From contig NZ_JAPMLQ010000012.1 in the NCBI RefSeq assembly GCF_026410305.1, positions 1-61,450 of the forward strand: DNA of 61,450 nucleotides. Reading direction: 5' to 3'. The DNA comes from Sulfitobacter sp. F26204 (GTDB lineage: Bacteria; Pseudomonadota; Alphaproteobacteria; Rhodobacterales; Rhodobacteraceae). Within the stretch, counting starts at the first letter, position 1. Each line of letters opens with the position of its first letter. Positions 1 through 9,448 of the stretch are shown here, piece after piece. The position numbers were made by a program, and so were the translations under genes. The notes beneath the pieces were generated by a model. It did no database searches, had not been told where the DNA came from, and saw only the letters and a program-made list of their open reading frames with translations.

Positions 1-2243
1 CCCAGAGGCACTGTGCGGTGGCCATGTACCCCACCCAGCCAGGCCAGCGTGACGGGATGGCCATCGATAACGGTCACCATCACCGCATTGCGCGGCACGT
101 CCGCCAATAGTTTTTCGATATGGCTTTGGGCCCTGCGCTGACCACGGGACCGGGCCCGCTGGGCGGCGGTCCACCCGGCGTTCAGGCGATCGGCAGAGGT
201 CACGGCCAGCACGCCGACATCCCGGCGTCCTTCGCCGATGATGCCCGCGGCGTTGATCGCCTCGGGGGCAACGACACCTTGATAGGCGATCACCACCTCG
301 CAGTTCGGGCCGGGCGGGCGCAACCAATAGGCACCGTCCACCGCGCCCTGACGGAATGCATCATCATGCCGCTTGCCGGGTTGTTCGATCGGGTTGGTGC
401 TCAAGCGCAGATAGACCGAGCCGCCCACCTCGTCGCGCAGCCAGGTGCGTACGTCGGGGTCGCCCGACCCGTCGCGTTGCAGATAATCACAGGCCCATTC
501 GAAGATGACCGCAAGTTCGTCGGCAAAGGCCGGTTCAAAGGCCGCCAGCCCGTCCTGACTCATCCCGATGAGCGGTGTGCCGATAGATTGGTGGGCGCCG
601 CCTTCTGGCGCCAGTGTCACCCCGGACGGTGTTCCCGCGATCAGGAAACGCGCATCCTGATAGGATGCGTAATTCAGCGCATCAAGGCCACGGCAGACAA
701 AAGGATCATAGACCGTGCCAATGGGAAACAACCGTTTGCCAAACAGCGAATGCGACAGCCCCGCCGCGCCCAGCATCAGGAACAGGTTCATCTCGGCGAT
801 GCCCAGTTCGATATGCTGGCCCTCCGAGGAAAAGGCCCATTTCGCGGTCGAGGGGATCTTGCGATCCCGAAAGGTGTCGCGCTGTTCATGCCGTGCAAAC
901 AGCCCGCGCCGGTTGACCCAGGCCCCCAGACCGGTGGTGCCCGTGACATCGGGCGAGGTGGTGACGATCCGGTCGCTCAATTCGGATGTGCCTTTGGCCA
1001 GTTCGTCGAGAATCTTGCCAAAGGCCATCTGGGTGGCGATGGTGCCATCGGTCGGGATCTCGATCCGGGGCACGTCGAGGCGGCTATCGTCATAGCGGCG
1101 CGGTCCGCCCGAAAAGAATGGCACCTTGGCCAGAAATGCCGCTAGCGCGCGGGGGTCTTCGACGGTTGCCATCGGGTCCCATTCCTGCCCCTCGGGCACA
1201 CCCATGTGTTTTTGCCACTCGGCCATCTGTGCCTTGGTCATCAACCCGCCGTGGTTGTCCTTGTGCCCGGCAATTGGAGTGCCCCAGCCCTTGACCGTGT
1301 AGGCCAGAAAACAGGTTGGCCGGTCATGGTCGATCGCGTCAAAGGCGCGGGCCATGGTATCCACGCAATTGCCGCCGAGATTCTCCATCAATTCGGCAAG
1401 TTCCCGGTCACTGCGGCTGTCGATCAGGGCGGTCACGTCGCCCTGATCGCCCAGATCGTTCATCAGGTGTTCGCGCCAGACCGCCCCGCCCTGAAAGGTC
1501 AGCGCCGAATACAGATCATTGGGGCATGCGTCGATCCAGTCGCGCAGCCGGTCGCCTCCCGGTTCGGCAAAGGCGGCCTGTTGCATCTGTCCGTACTTGA
1601 CCCGGACCACATCCCAGCCAAAGGCACTGAATGTTTGCTCGATCCGGTGCCAAAGACCTTCGCTGACCATGCCGTCCAGCGACTGACGGTTATAGTCGAT
1701 GATCCACCAGGTGTTGCGCAGGTCGTGTTTCCAGCCCTCTTGCAGGCATTCATAGATATTGCCTTCGTCCAGTTCGGCATCGCCCATCAGCGCGATCATC
1801 CGGCCCGGCGTCACATCCTTACCCCAGGGTTTCGAGGTCACGTAGTCCTGCACCATCGAGGCGAAAGACGTGATCGCCACCCCAAGACCCACTGAACCTG
1901 TCGAGAAATCCACATCGTCGATATCCTTGGTCCGGCTGGGATAGGACTGAACCCCGCCATAGCCGCGAAAGCTCTCCATCTTCTCGCGGGTCTGATTGCC
2001 CATCAGGTATTGAATCGCGTGAAACACCGGTGACGCATGGGGTTTGACCGCGATCCGATCCTCGGGCCGGAGCGCGGAAAAATAGAGCGCAGTCATGATC
2101 GAGACCATCGACGCCGACGAGGCCTGATGACCCCCTACCTTGATGCCATCCGCCTTGGGGCGGATGTGGTTGGCATTGTGGATCATCCAGTGCGACAGCC
2201 ACAGCAGGCGCTGCTCGATGATTTTCAATTCAGATTGCGTCAT
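1..2243 (-). CDS. 2-oxoacid dehydrogenase E1 / transketolase-like protein (AceE/MdeB type), partial
   Basis: The reading frame starts at an ATG at 2243 (GGA-containing ribosome site just upstream) and is still open at base 1, so the C-terminus is outside the window; 747 codons are visible. A thiamine-diphosphate motif is seen as GDAELDEGN at residues 154-162 followed by IIDYNRQ at 181-187, the arrangement of homodimeric pyruvate dehydrogenase E1 (AceE, about 890 residues) and the 2-oxobutyrate-type MdeB. By family it would decarboxylate a 2-oxo acid with thiamine diphosphate. It is the last visible gene of the minus-strand catabolic train, 22 bp after the nitroreductase-like gene. It may use pyruvate or another 2-oxo acid released by the upstream pathway; the substrate is not readable. 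Transketolase proper is less likely because of the AceE-like motif spacing. Confidence 0.8.
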   Translation of the reverse strand, partial: MTQSELKIIEQRLLWLSHWMIHNANHIRPKADGIKVGGHQASSASMVSIMTALYFSALRPEDRIAVKPHASPVFHAIQYLMGNQTREKMESFRGYGGVQSYPSRTKDIDDVDFSTGSVGLGVAITSFASMVQDYVTSKPWGKDVTPGRMIALMGDAELDEGNIYECLQEGWKHDLRNTWWIIDYNRQSLDGMVSEGLWHRIEQTFSAFGWDVVRVKYGQMQQAAFAEPGGDRLRDWIDACPNDLYSALTFQGGAVWREHLMNDLGDQGDVTALIDSRSDRELAELMENLGGNCVDTMARAFDAIDHDRPTCFLAYTVKGWGTPIAGHKDNHGGLMTKAQMAEWQKHMGVPEGQEWDPMATVEDPRALAAFLAKVPFFSGGPRRYDDSRLDVPRIEIPTDGTIATQMAFGKILDELAKGTSELSDRIVTTSPDVTGTTGLGAWVNRRGLFARHEQRDTFRDRKIPSTAKWAFSSEGQHIELGIAEMNLFLMLGAAGLSHSLFGKRLFPIGTVYDPFVCRGLDALNYASYQDARFLIAGTPSGVTLAPEGGAHQSIGTPLIGMSQDGLAAFEPAFADELAVIFEWACDYLQRDGSGDPDVRTWLRDEVGGSVYLRLSTNPIEQPGKRHDDAFRQGAVDGAYWLRPPGPNCEVVIAYQGVVAPEAINAAGIIGEGRRDVGVLAVTSADRLNAGWTAAQRARSRGQRRAQSHIEKLLADVPRNAVMVTVIDGHPVTLAWLGGVHGHRTVPL

Positions 2244-2265
2244 TGGGGATTCCTTGTTCAGGCCG

Positions 2266-2910
2266 TCAGCTGCCGCTCGGTTCTGCGGTGATCGTCCGGC
2301 GGTATTTCGGTATCGCGGCCGCCGGGTCGTCTGCGTCGCGATACCCGAGAGCGACCAGAACAGCCGTGGTCATGCGCTGCTCGGGCAGGCCAAGAGCACG
2401 GTCATAGTTTTCGGCGACAAAGCCCTCCATCGGGCAGCTGTCGACACGGGCCGCAGCACAGGCCGACAACAGCGTGCCAAGGGCCAGAAATGCCTGACGC
2501 CGCGCCCATTCTATGCGCGCTTCGGGGGTCATGGCCATCAGGAACCCCTTGGCCTTGGCCTCGACCTCGGCGAGGCTTTCGCGCGGGATGCCCTTATGCG
2601 CCGCCACCTGATCGAGAAACGCCTCGACCGTATGATCGCCAAGATCGGTCGGCACGGTCAAGACCGCCAGCGCAGCGCAGCTTTGCAGCTTTGGACGGTT
2701 GGGCAGCCAGGTGGCGGGAATCAAGGCGTCGATCCGGTCCCGCTCGGTCAGAAGCATCAACCTGTAGGGCTGAAGGTTGACCGAAGAGGGCGACAGGCGC
2801 GTCGCCTCGACGATCTGCGCCAGAACATCCGCGGGGATGGGTCTGGTCGCGTCGAAGAGTTTGGTTGCATAGCGCCAGCGCAGCGCCTCCAGAAAATCCT
2901 TTGCCGACAT
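2266..2910 (-). CDS. NAD(P)H-dependent nitroreductase-like flavoprotein (NfsB type)
   Basis: A 214-residue protein of the FMN-dependent nitroreductase family, close to the family's usual length. Its N-terminus has the FLEALRWRYATK pattern expected for FMN phosphate contact, then a SSVNLQPYR segment and a C-terminal ALGYRDADDP segment typical of NfsB-like enzymes. The frame is open further upstream, but ATG 2910 follows a GAGGAG ribosome site and fits the family start. It lies 11 bp after the thiolase and 22 bp before the AceE-like gene, so it is almost certainly co-transcribed. Members reduce nitroaromatics, quinones or enones; the real substrate is probably an intermediate of this cluster. 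Confidence 0.87.
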   Translation of the reverse strand: MSAKDFLEALRWRYATKLFDATRPIPADVLAQIVEATRLSPSSVNLQPYRLMLLTERDRIDALIPATWLPNRPKLQSCAALAVLTVPTDLGDHTVEAFLDQVAAHKGIPRESLAEVEAKAKGFLMAMTPEARIEWARRQAFLALGTLLSACAAARVDSCPMEGFVAENYDRALGLPEQRMTTAVLVALGYRDADDPAAAIPKYRRTITAEPSGS

Positions 2911-2921
2911 CGGGCTTCTCC

Positions 2922-4178
2922 TCACCTGAAACGTTCGTAAATCGCCACGGCGGCAAGGGCTTCGTCGAAACCGATGATGCCGCCACCATTTTCCTGCAGC
3001 GCCAGCGTGGCGCCATCGACCTGACGCGCGCCGGCCTCGCCGCGCAGCTGTGTCACCAGCTCGGCGCACATGGACAGGCCGGTTGCACCGATGGGATGTC
3101 CTTTTGAAACCAGCCCGCCCGACGTGTTCACCGGCAGGGAGCCGGTCAGCGCGGTTTCCCCGCCCCCGACAAATGCGCCGCCTTCGCCCGGCGGGCAAAA
3201 GCCCATCATCTCGACCTGATAGACCTCGCAGAACGAGGTCGCGTCATGCACTTCGGCCACGTCGATGTCTCGCGCCCCGATCCCGGCGCGCTCATAGGCC
3301 CGTTGCGCCGCGGTCGCGGTCAGGCTGGGGTCTTCCAGATTGCGATACTTGCCACCCGAGAGACCGATGGCGCGCAACCGGATCGCGCGATCCTTCTGTT
3401 GCGGGGACAGAGTCTGAAAGAACGATTCCGAACAGACCAGCGCAGCGGCCGCGCCATCCGTCATCGGCGCACACATCGAGCGGGTCAGCGGATCGACCAC
3501 CATGCGATCCTGCATCACCTGTTGCGGCGTCATCTCGAACCGGTAATGGGCATTCGGGTTCAGGGCGCCGTTATTGTGGTTCTTGGCGGCACCGGCGGCG
3601 ATCTGCTCTTGCGTCGTGCCAAAACGCGACATGTGATAGCGCGCCTGCATGGCATAGGTATCCATGGGCACGGTGCGGTCAGGCCCCGGTTCGAACGGCA
3701 TGCCGAGCTGGTCTCCGGCGCGGCTGTATTCCTCTTGCCAGTCCTGCGGGTCGAGACAATCGAGACCTTGCGAGAATTTGCGGAACACTTCGGTCTGGTT
3801 GTCCGGATCGACCAGTTTTTCAACCCCGAGCGCGACGGTCAGGTCGGCATCACCCGCGCGGATCGCCGTCGCCGCGCCCTGCAGGGTAAGGGTACCTGTC
3901 GAACAGCCGGCCTCGACATTGATGATCGGGGCGCGATCGGGAAACAGGCCCTCGCGCACGAGCGGCACAAAGCAAACATTGCCACCGATCATGGTCTGTC
4001 CGAAATGCGACATCAGGCAATTGCCGAACCAGGCGGCGTCGATCCGCACCCCGTCCTGCAGGCCGGCATCAGCCAGCGCGCCCATATAGGCCTGGCGAGT
4101 CAGGTCCTTGAAGCTGCGGTCGACCCATTTCGAGAACGGCGTCGTGTAGGTGCCAATGACATAGACGTGAGTGTTCAT
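2922..4178 (-). CDS. Thiolase family protein (SCP2/acetyl-CoA acetyltransferase type)
   Basis: A 418-residue thiolase. The nucleophilic cysteine is in EAGCSTGT (C92), and the catalytic histidine is in KGHPIGATG (H361), followed by a QENGGGIIG segment near the C-terminus typical of the SCP-x-like branch. The frame extends to a TTG at 4196, but ATG 4178 has an AGGGA ribosome site at good spacing and gives the normal family start. It would cleave a 3-oxoacyl-CoA to acetyl- or propionyl-CoA. It lies 14 bp after the acyl-CoA ligase, which suggests that ligase and thiolase act on the same acid. A biosynthetic acetyl-CoA acetyltransferase is less likely in this catabolic setting. Confidence 0.88.
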   Translation of the reverse strand: MNTHVYVIGTYTTPFSKWVDRSFKDLTRQAYMGALADAGLQDGVRIDAAWFGNCLMSHFGQTMIGGNVCFVPLVREGLFPDRAPIINVEAGCSTGTLTLQGAATAIRAGDADLTVALGVEKLVDPDNQTEVFRKFSQGLDCLDPQDWQEEYSRAGDQLGMPFEPGPDRTVPMDTYAMQARYHMSRFGTTQEQIAAGAAKNHNNGALNPNAHYRFEMTPQQVMQDRMVVDPLTRSMCAPMTDGAAAALVCSESFFQTLSPQQKDRAIRLRAIGLSGGKYRNLEDPSLTATAAQRAYERAGIGARDIDVAEVHDATSFCEVYQVEMMGFCPPGEGGAFVGGGETALTGSLPVNTSGGLVSKGHPIGATGLSMCAELVTQLRGEAGARQVDGATLALQENGGGIIGFDEALAAVAIYERFR

Positions 4179-4192
4179 GGTTTTTCCCTGTT

Positions 4193-5734
4193 TCAAACCT
4201 GCCGATCCTCGTCGCGCCAGAAACTGTCGCGGATCTCGCGCTTGAGAACCTTGCCATTGCCGCTGCGGGGCAGTTCGGGCCAGGCATCGACGGATTTCGG
4301 TGCCTGTATCGAGCCAAGCAAATCCTTGACCGTGGCGGTGATGGCGTCGGGATCAAAGGACGCGCCGGGCTTCATCTCGACCACCGCTTTGACCGCCTCG
4401 CCCCATTTCTTGTCAGGGATGCCGAAGACCGCGCAATCGCGCACATCCGGGTGCGCCAGAACCGCCTGTTCGACCTCGGCCGTGTAAACATTGAAACCGC
4501 CAGTCACGACCATGTCCTTCTTGCGGTCCACGATGTAGTAATAGCCTTTGGAGTCGCGATAGCCGACATCGCCGGTTTTCAGCCACTGATCGGCAAAGGC
4601 CTGTTTCGTGCCTTCGGGATTGGCGTGATAGCCCGAGAATACCAATGGCCCCCTGGCAACGATTTCGCCCCGGGAATTGTCCGCCAGCAGCGCACCGTCG
4701 TCACCCATGATGGCCAGTCGCGCCTTCAAGGTCTCGCGACCGCAAGACGCAAAGACCGGGCTGGTCTCGTCAGCCTCGGCCAGATCCCCGGACGACAGAA
4801 AGGTCAGGAACATCGGGGCCTCGGCCTGCCCATAGCTCTGGCACAGCACCGGGCCGAAAACCGCAAGCGCCTCACGCAGCTTTTCCGGGGCCACCGGCGC
4901 GGCGGCCAGCACCATCGCGCGCAACGAGGAATAGTCGAACTCGCCAACGCGGGGATGAGACAGCAGCGCATAGAGAAGCGTCGGCGGCAGGTAGAGATGC
5001 GTGACCTTGTGCTTGTCGATCGCCCGCAGGATCGACAGGGGGTCGGGGGTCTTGAGGATGACATGGGTCGGTGCCGCCGGCATCATGTTCAGCGCCAGCA
5101 ACCCCGCCGCATGGGTCATCGGACCGGCAACCAGATGCACGATCGGTTCCTCGGTGGCCAGGCAGTGCCAGAAGGCATCGCATGTCGCGCTCAGTGTGCG
5201 GTGTGACCAGCGCGCGGCCTTGGACAATCCGGTGGTGCCGCCGGTTGGAAACAAGGCGACAAGACGGTCCATGTCGTCGAGCGGTTGCGGCACATCCCGG
5301 TGATCGCCGCAAACCGCAGCCAGCCCGTTTCCGGTCTCAGTCTCATCATCCAGACAGATCAGGCGGATGGCCGTGTTGCATTGCTCGGCCAGTTGCCGGG
5401 CTTCGCCGGCGAAATCGCTGTGATAGAAAAGCACGTCGCAGCCCGTCAGTTCGAGCAGGTGACCATTGGCATGCACCGTGTTGCGCCAGTTGATCGGCAC
5501 CCAGACCAGATCGGCGCGCAGAATGCCGAGGACACAGGCAAAGGCGCGGGCGTCATTGGGCGAATAAACCCCGATGCGGGCATCATGCGTCGGCGCGATG
5601 GCGCTGAGTCCGGCGGCGATCCGGGCAGACAGCCTGTCCACTTCGGGCCAGCTATGGCGGGTGTCGCCGTCGATAAAGGCAACCCCCCCCGAACTGCGTG
5701 CCATGCCCTTTTCATAATAGTCGATGAAACGCAT
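4193..5734 (-). CDS. Acyl-CoA synthetase (AMP-forming ligase)
   Basis: A 513-residue class I adenylate-forming enzyme. The P-loop-like motif FPTGGTTGLSK is at residues 162-172, the hinge region reads KTGDVGYRDSKGYYYIVDRK, and the catalytic lysine is in RSGNGK (K495). It activates a carboxylic acid to the acyl-CoA with ATP. ATG 5734 is preceded by AGGGAG; the longer frame begins at a TTG without a ribosome site. It sits 10 bp after the TRAP large permease and just before the thiolase, so it probably activates the imported acid or a product of its hydroxylation. The specificity (aliphatic or aromatic acid) cannot be read here. Confidence 0.88.
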   Translation of the reverse strand: MRFIDYYEKGMARSSGGVAFIDGDTRHSWPEVDRLSARIAAGLSAIAPTHDARIGVYSPNDARAFACVLGILRADLVWVPINWRNTVHANGHLLELTGCDVLFYHSDFAGEARQLAEQCNTAIRLICLDDETETGNGLAAVCGDHRDVPQPLDDMDRLVALFPTGGTTGLSKAARWSHRTLSATCDAFWHCLATEEPIVHLVAGPMTHAAGLLALNMMPAAPTHVILKTPDPLSILRAIDKHKVTHLYLPPTLLYALLSHPRVGEFDYSSLRAMVLAAAPVAPEKLREALAVFGPVLCQSYGQAEAPMFLTFLSSGDLAEADETSPVFASCGRETLKARLAIMGDDGALLADNSRGEIVARGPLVFSGYHANPEGTKQAFADQWLKTGDVGYRDSKGYYYIVDRKKDMVVTGGFNVYTAEVEQAVLAHPDVRDCAVFGIPDKKWGEAVKAVVEMKPGASFDPDAITATVKDLLGSIQAPKSVDAWPELPRSGNGKVLKREIRDSFWRDEDRQV

Positions 5735-5744
5735 TGCGAACTCC

Positions 5745-7046
5745 CTATTGCGCAAACCATTGGGGCAAGGTGGTTGCCAGCCCAGGCTGCAGCATCAGCA
5801 ATGCGATCAGCACCAGCTGGGCCACGATAAAGGGCAGGACGCCCTTGTAGACCGCACCAAGCGGCAGGTCCGGCATCTGTGCCCGGATGACAAAGATATT
5901 CATTCCGATCGGAGGGGTGATCAGGCCGACCTCGATCACGACGACCACCAGAATCCCGAACCATATCGGGTCATAGCCAAGCGCCGTGACCACGGGGTAG
6001 AACACCGGAACAGAGGCCAGCATCATGCCCATGCCATCCAGAAAACAACCGGCAATCAGGTAGAATATGATGATCGTGCCAATGACGGCCCATGGCGGAA
6101 AGGCAAGGGATTCGGCAATGCCGATCAGGGCGGGGGGAAGTTTGGCCTGAATGATGAAATAGGCAAAAAGGGTCGCCGCCAGCACCACGAAAAACAGCGC
6201 CGCCGTGGTCAGAACGGTTTCCTCCAGAGCGGCGATCAGCCCCCGGATGGTCAGGTCGCCCACAAGAAAGCCGGTCGCAATGGCCAGGAACAGCCCGATG
6301 GATGCGGCCTCGGTCGGTGTGAACCAGCCGGCATAGATGCCGCCGATGGTCGTCCCGAACAGCAATACCACCTCCCAGCCCTTGATTATCTCGATCAGGC
6401 GGTTGGGCATGTTGCAATCCGGGGCAGGGGCCGAATCCGGGTTGCGCCAGATGCTCCACAGCACGGCCACGACATAGAGCCCCATCAGTATCAGGCCGGG
6501 CAGGATACCCGCCGCGAACAGTTCGGCGACCGATTGCCCGGTGATCAGCGCATAGATCACCAGCGCAACCGAGGGCGGTATCAGGATGCCCAGCGTCCCG
6601 CCCGCCGCCAATGTGCCACCGACCATGCTGTCGTGATACCCGCGTCGGCGCAGTTCGGGGCCGGCGACGCGGGTCATGGTGGCCGTGGTCGCGAGCGATG
6701 AACCGGCCACGGCACCAAAGGCCCCCGAGGCGACGACGGTCGCCATGCTTTCGGCGCCGCGCAGGCGTCCGAACAGGGCGGTTGACGCCGCAAAGAGGCG
6801 CTGCGACATGCCCGCCCGCATGGCCACTGCACCCATCATCACAAACAGCGGTACGACGGTAAGCGTGTATTCGGTCCCGACCTGTATCAGCGTGCTGCCC
6901 ACCACATGCAGGACGGCCGCGGGCTTGGCGATTGCCAGATAGCCGCCGGTCCCGGCCAGACCCAGCGCCACGGACACGGGCACCCGAATGAACAGCATCA
7001 TCGTGACGGCCAGCACCGATAGGCCCGCGATCATGGCAGGAGTCAT
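5745..7046 (-). CDS. TRAP transporter large permease (DctM family)
   Basis: A 433-residue very hydrophobic protein with about 12 membrane segments and the DctM signatures GGTLGILIPPS and GLITPPIGMNIFV. The usual length is 425-440 residues. It forms the ion-coupled channel of a tripartite ATP-independent periplasmic transporter. ATG 7046 follows GGAGGT and overlaps the stop of the small permease by 4 bp (ATGA), a translational coupling arrangement. The open frame continues upstream without a matching ribosome site, so the longer start was rejected. With the next two genes it makes a complete dctPQM set for uptake of an organic acid. Confidence 0.93.
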   Translation of the reverse strand: MTPAMIAGLSVLAVTMMLFIRVPVSVALGLAGTGGYLAIAKPAAVLHVVGSTLIQVGTEYTLTVVPLFVMMGAVAMRAGMSQRLFAASTALFGRLRGAESMATVVASGAFGAVAGSSLATTATMTRVAGPELRRRGYHDSMVGGTLAAGGTLGILIPPSVALVIYALITGQSVAELFAAGILPGLILMGLYVVAVLWSIWRNPDSAPAPDCNMPNRLIEIIKGWEVVLLFGTTIGGIYAGWFTPTEAASIGLFLAIATGFLVGDLTIRGLIAALEETVLTTAALFFVVLAATLFAYFIIQAKLPPALIGIAESLAFPPWAVIGTIIIFYLIAGCFLDGMGMMLASVPVFYPVVTALGYDPIWFGILVVVVIEVGLITPPIGMNIFVIRAQMPDLPLGAVYKGVLPFIVAQLVLIALLMLQPGLATTLPQWFAQ

Positions 7047-7510
7047 GTGGACCTCCGGAATACCTGAAGAATGGCGACCAGCGCCGTTGCGGCCAGTCCG
7101 GCAAGGATCGGCCCCCAGAACACGATCAGCGGCCAGCGCAGATCGGGTGTCAGATCGCCATATTCCAGAGCGTCGCGGGCCTGCGTCCAGCCGGATTTCA
7201 GCAGCAGGAGCACGAACAGGGCCAGCGCCAGGGATGCCAGGCGCTTGAACCACGAAACGAGGTGGCCGGGGATCATCGTGTCGATGATATCTATCGTGAT
7301 ATGCGCTTTTCTGCGGGTGGCTTCCGCCAGCGAGGCGAAAATTGCCACGCACAGGCAGATCCGCGCGATTTCATATGACCCCGGCACCGCCCCGAGCGAC
7401 AGGTTGCGCATGGCCACGTCAACCAGCGTAATTGCTGCCATCCCGAAGGTCGCAAGTGAGGCCAGCGCGACCGGAACCGCGCTGACTAATTTCATTGGAC
7501 CGGGCGTCAT
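7043..7510 (-). CDS. TRAP transporter small permease (DctQ family)
   Basis: A 155-residue protein with four hydrophobic segments (near residues 10-30, 45-62, 88-106 and 128-148), matching the four-helix DctQ fold. The motif MRNLSLGAVPGSYEIAR after the first helix, and RRKAHITIDI, are typical of DctQ. It overlaps the binding protein gene upstream and the large permease gene downstream by 4 bp each (ATGA), so the three are translated as a block. It works in the inner membrane as partner of the large permease. No substrate information is contained in this subunit. Confidence 0.9.
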   Translation of the reverse strand: MTPGPMKLVSAVPVALASLATFGMAAITLVDVAMRNLSLGAVPGSYEIARICLCVAIFASLAEATRRKAHITIDIIDTMIPGHLVSWFKRLASLALALFVLLLLKSGWTQARDALEYGDLTPDLRWPLIVFWGPILAGLAATALVAILQVFRRST

Positions 7511-8496
7511 TCCAATGCTGCTTTCAAGTCTCTGTAAAAGGCACTGGCCGGATGGCCCTTGGCGTCGAGATCAGCGATCATGCCATTGGCGAAATCCTCG
7601 AGCGTCGCATTGAGCCTTGCGGTTTCTTCCTCGGGCATCGACACGATCTCGATGTGATCCTGATGCTGCGACCAAGCCTGGGCCTCGGACGTGTCATAGA
7701 TGCGGCCAATCCGCGCCGAAGCGGCGGCGCCGGTGGTGTCGTCGATCAGCTTCTGAAGGTCCTCGGGCAGGGCTGCATAACTGTCGGGGTTCATCACCAG
7801 GCTGAAGGTGCCCGTGCCGATGTTCAGATCGTTCTTGTAGCCGATCATGTCGGCAAAGTTGAACGCATCGGCGGCCTCGACCGTGGTTGCGATCCCGTCG
7901 ATCACGCCCTTGTTGAGTGCATCCCCCATTTCCGCTGGCGGTACGGCGGCAGGCACCGCGCCCGCCGCGGTCAGGCTGGCGGCAATCACCGAACCGGGGT
8001 GTCGGATACGCAATCCCTCGAGCGCATCGGCGCTGTCGATGCGCACATCCTTGCTGAGAATGCCGATTGGCGGCGCGGCCACGATATAGAGCAGCCTCGT
8101 GCCGCGATGCTCATCTGCCAGATAGTCAGGCACCATGGCCGACAGTGCCCGGCTGCCCTGCTCGGCACTGCCGAAGAGGTTTGGCAGATAGGCAATCTCG
8201 ACCAATGGAAAACGACCCGGCGTAAAGCCATGCAGCGCATAGGAAATATCCGCAACGCCGGTGCGCACCAGATCATATTGTTGCGGTGGCGGCCCCATCT
8301 GGGCGGCGTTGAAGATTTCCAGCGTCAGCCGACCATCGGATTTCTCGGCCAGTTCGGCACCCCATCGTTCGAATTCCTTCACCATCACGTTTCCGGATGG
8401 CAGAAAAGTCGACAGTTTCAGTGTGTGGGTCTCCTCGGCCAGTACCGGAGTGCCCAGTACCAGCGCTGCCACAAATGCAGTCAGTAGATGTTTCAT
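7507..8496 (-). CDS. TRAP transporter substrate-binding protein (DctP family)
   Basis: A 329-residue periplasmic protein. The first 20 residues form a signal peptide ending LGTPVLA before EETH. The mature part has DctP hallmarks: an early LKLSTFLPSGN segment, RDV/KDVRID in the middle and a GLRIRHPGSV segment where the conserved arginine binds the substrate carboxylate. ATG 8496 follows AGGGAGG. It delivers the solute to the DctQM permease encoded next. The conserved arginine region suggests a carboxylate substrate, in line with the acyl-CoA ligase in the same operon; I infer that this is the cluster's growth substrate. Confidence 0.92.
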   Translation of the reverse strand: MKHLLTAFVAALVLGTPVLAEETHTLKLSTFLPSGNVMVKEFERWGAELAEKSDGRLTLEIFNAAQMGPPPQQYDLVRTGVADISYALHGFTPGRFPLVEIAYLPNLFGSAEQGSRALSAMVPDYLADEHRGTRLLYIVAAPPIGILSKDVRIDSADALEGLRIRHPGSVIAASLTAAGAVPAAVPPAEMGDALNKGVIDGIATTVEAADAFNFADMIGYKNDLNIGTGTFSLVMNPDSYAALPEDLQKLIDDTTGAAASARIGRIYDTSEAQAWSQHQDHIEIVSMPEEETARLNATLEDFANGMIADLDAKGHPASAFYRDLKAALE

Positions 8497-8549
8497 TCGC
8501 GTTTCCTCCCTAATTGGGTCCTGATCTATGCGGTCTTGACGCCGCTTGG

Positions 8550-9413
8550 TTACCCCACCTCGACCGACAGCTGTCCGAGCGTGTCGATCCAGGCGGAAAT
8601 CCTGTCACCGGATTGCAAGGTTCTTCCGGTTTCAAATCCTGTTCCTGCGGGTGTGCCGGTCAGGATCGCATCCCCCGGCCTGAGCGTCACAAGCTGCGAC
8701 AGGGCGGCGATTATTCCCGGCAGCCCCATTGTCATCTGGCCGGTGTCCGACTGCTGCCAGGTTTGCCCGTTCACCGCGACGCCGATCGCCAGCGCGGCGG
8801 GGTCGCCGACCTGTGCGGCGGGGCACAGGCAGGGGCCCATCGGGCAGGCGCCGTCAAACACCTTGCCCGCGAACAGGTCGACGCCGAACAAGGTGCCCGG
8901 CAGCATCTGGAAATCGCGCGCGCTCATGTCCAGAGCGATGCAATAGGCCGCCACATGACCAAGCGCGTCGGCCTCGGCGATATGTTTGCCCGCCTTGCCG
9001 ATGACAGCGCAGAGTTCGACCTCGACATCGAATGCCTCGCAGCCCTGCGGCGCGGTGACCTGCGCCCCGGGATCGGCCAGACAGGCGCCTGCCGGCTTGG
9101 TGAAGAACACCGGGCGCGGGGCGGCGACGGCGGGATCCCTGAACCCCATGTCGCGCATGACCTGCATTCCGGCCTGTGCGTGATCGGCATAGTTCACACC
9201 AATCGCATACAGGGTTCCGCCCTCGGGCATCGGGGTGCAGATCCGGGTTCTGTCCGGCAGCGGCCGGCCCAGTGTCGGCTGCGCCGCAACCGGCCCGCAC
9301 ATCCGCCCCAGAAGATCCGCCCAGCTGTCATCGACCGCGACCAACCCCGCAGCCGAACGGACGCAGGGTCGGCGTTGTCCGTCGGCGTCGCGATATGCGA
9401 ATATTTCGGTCAT
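8550..9413 (-). CDS. Fumarylacetoacetate hydrolase family protein
   Basis: A 287-residue FAH-domain protein. Visible motifs are IGVNYADHA near residue 70, the metal-binding acidic stretch FDVEVE near 130, and GDAILTGTPAGTGFE near 250, all standard in FAH/acylpyruvase/HpaG enzymes. These enzymes use a divalent metal to break a C-C bond of a beta-diketone or 2,4-dioxo acid, or to decarboxylate or hydrate related acids. An AGAGGG ribosome site precedes ATG 9413. Placed between the MarR gene and the TRAP genes, it probably splits the ring- or chain-hydroxylated intermediate, perhaps giving the 2-oxo acid used by the AceE-like enzyme (inference). Confidence 0.9.
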   Translation of the reverse strand: MTEIFAYRDADGQRRPCVRSAAGLVAVDDSWADLLGRMCGPVAAQPTLGRPLPDRTRICTPMPEGGTLYAIGVNYADHAQAGMQVMRDMGFRDPAVAAPRPVFFTKPAGACLADPGAQVTAPQGCEAFDVEVELCAVIGKAGKHIAEADALGHVAAYCIALDMSARDFQMLPGTLFGVDLFAGKVFDGACPMGPCLCPAAQVGDPAALAIGVAVNGQTWQQSDTGQMTMGLPGIIAALSQLVTLRPGDAILTGTPAGTGFETGRTLQSGDRISAWIDTLGQLSVEVG

Positions 9414-9448
9414 GTTGCCCTCTTTGCGATCCCGTAGGGGGCGTGTGG

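Noticed and set aside
120..4487. Several long plus-strand open frames across 120-1145, 1206-1895 and 3246-4487
   Set aside because: They lie opposite clear minus-strand enzymes, have arginine- or glycine-rich random-looking sequence, no motifs and no ribosome sites. GC-rich DNA gives such antisense frames.
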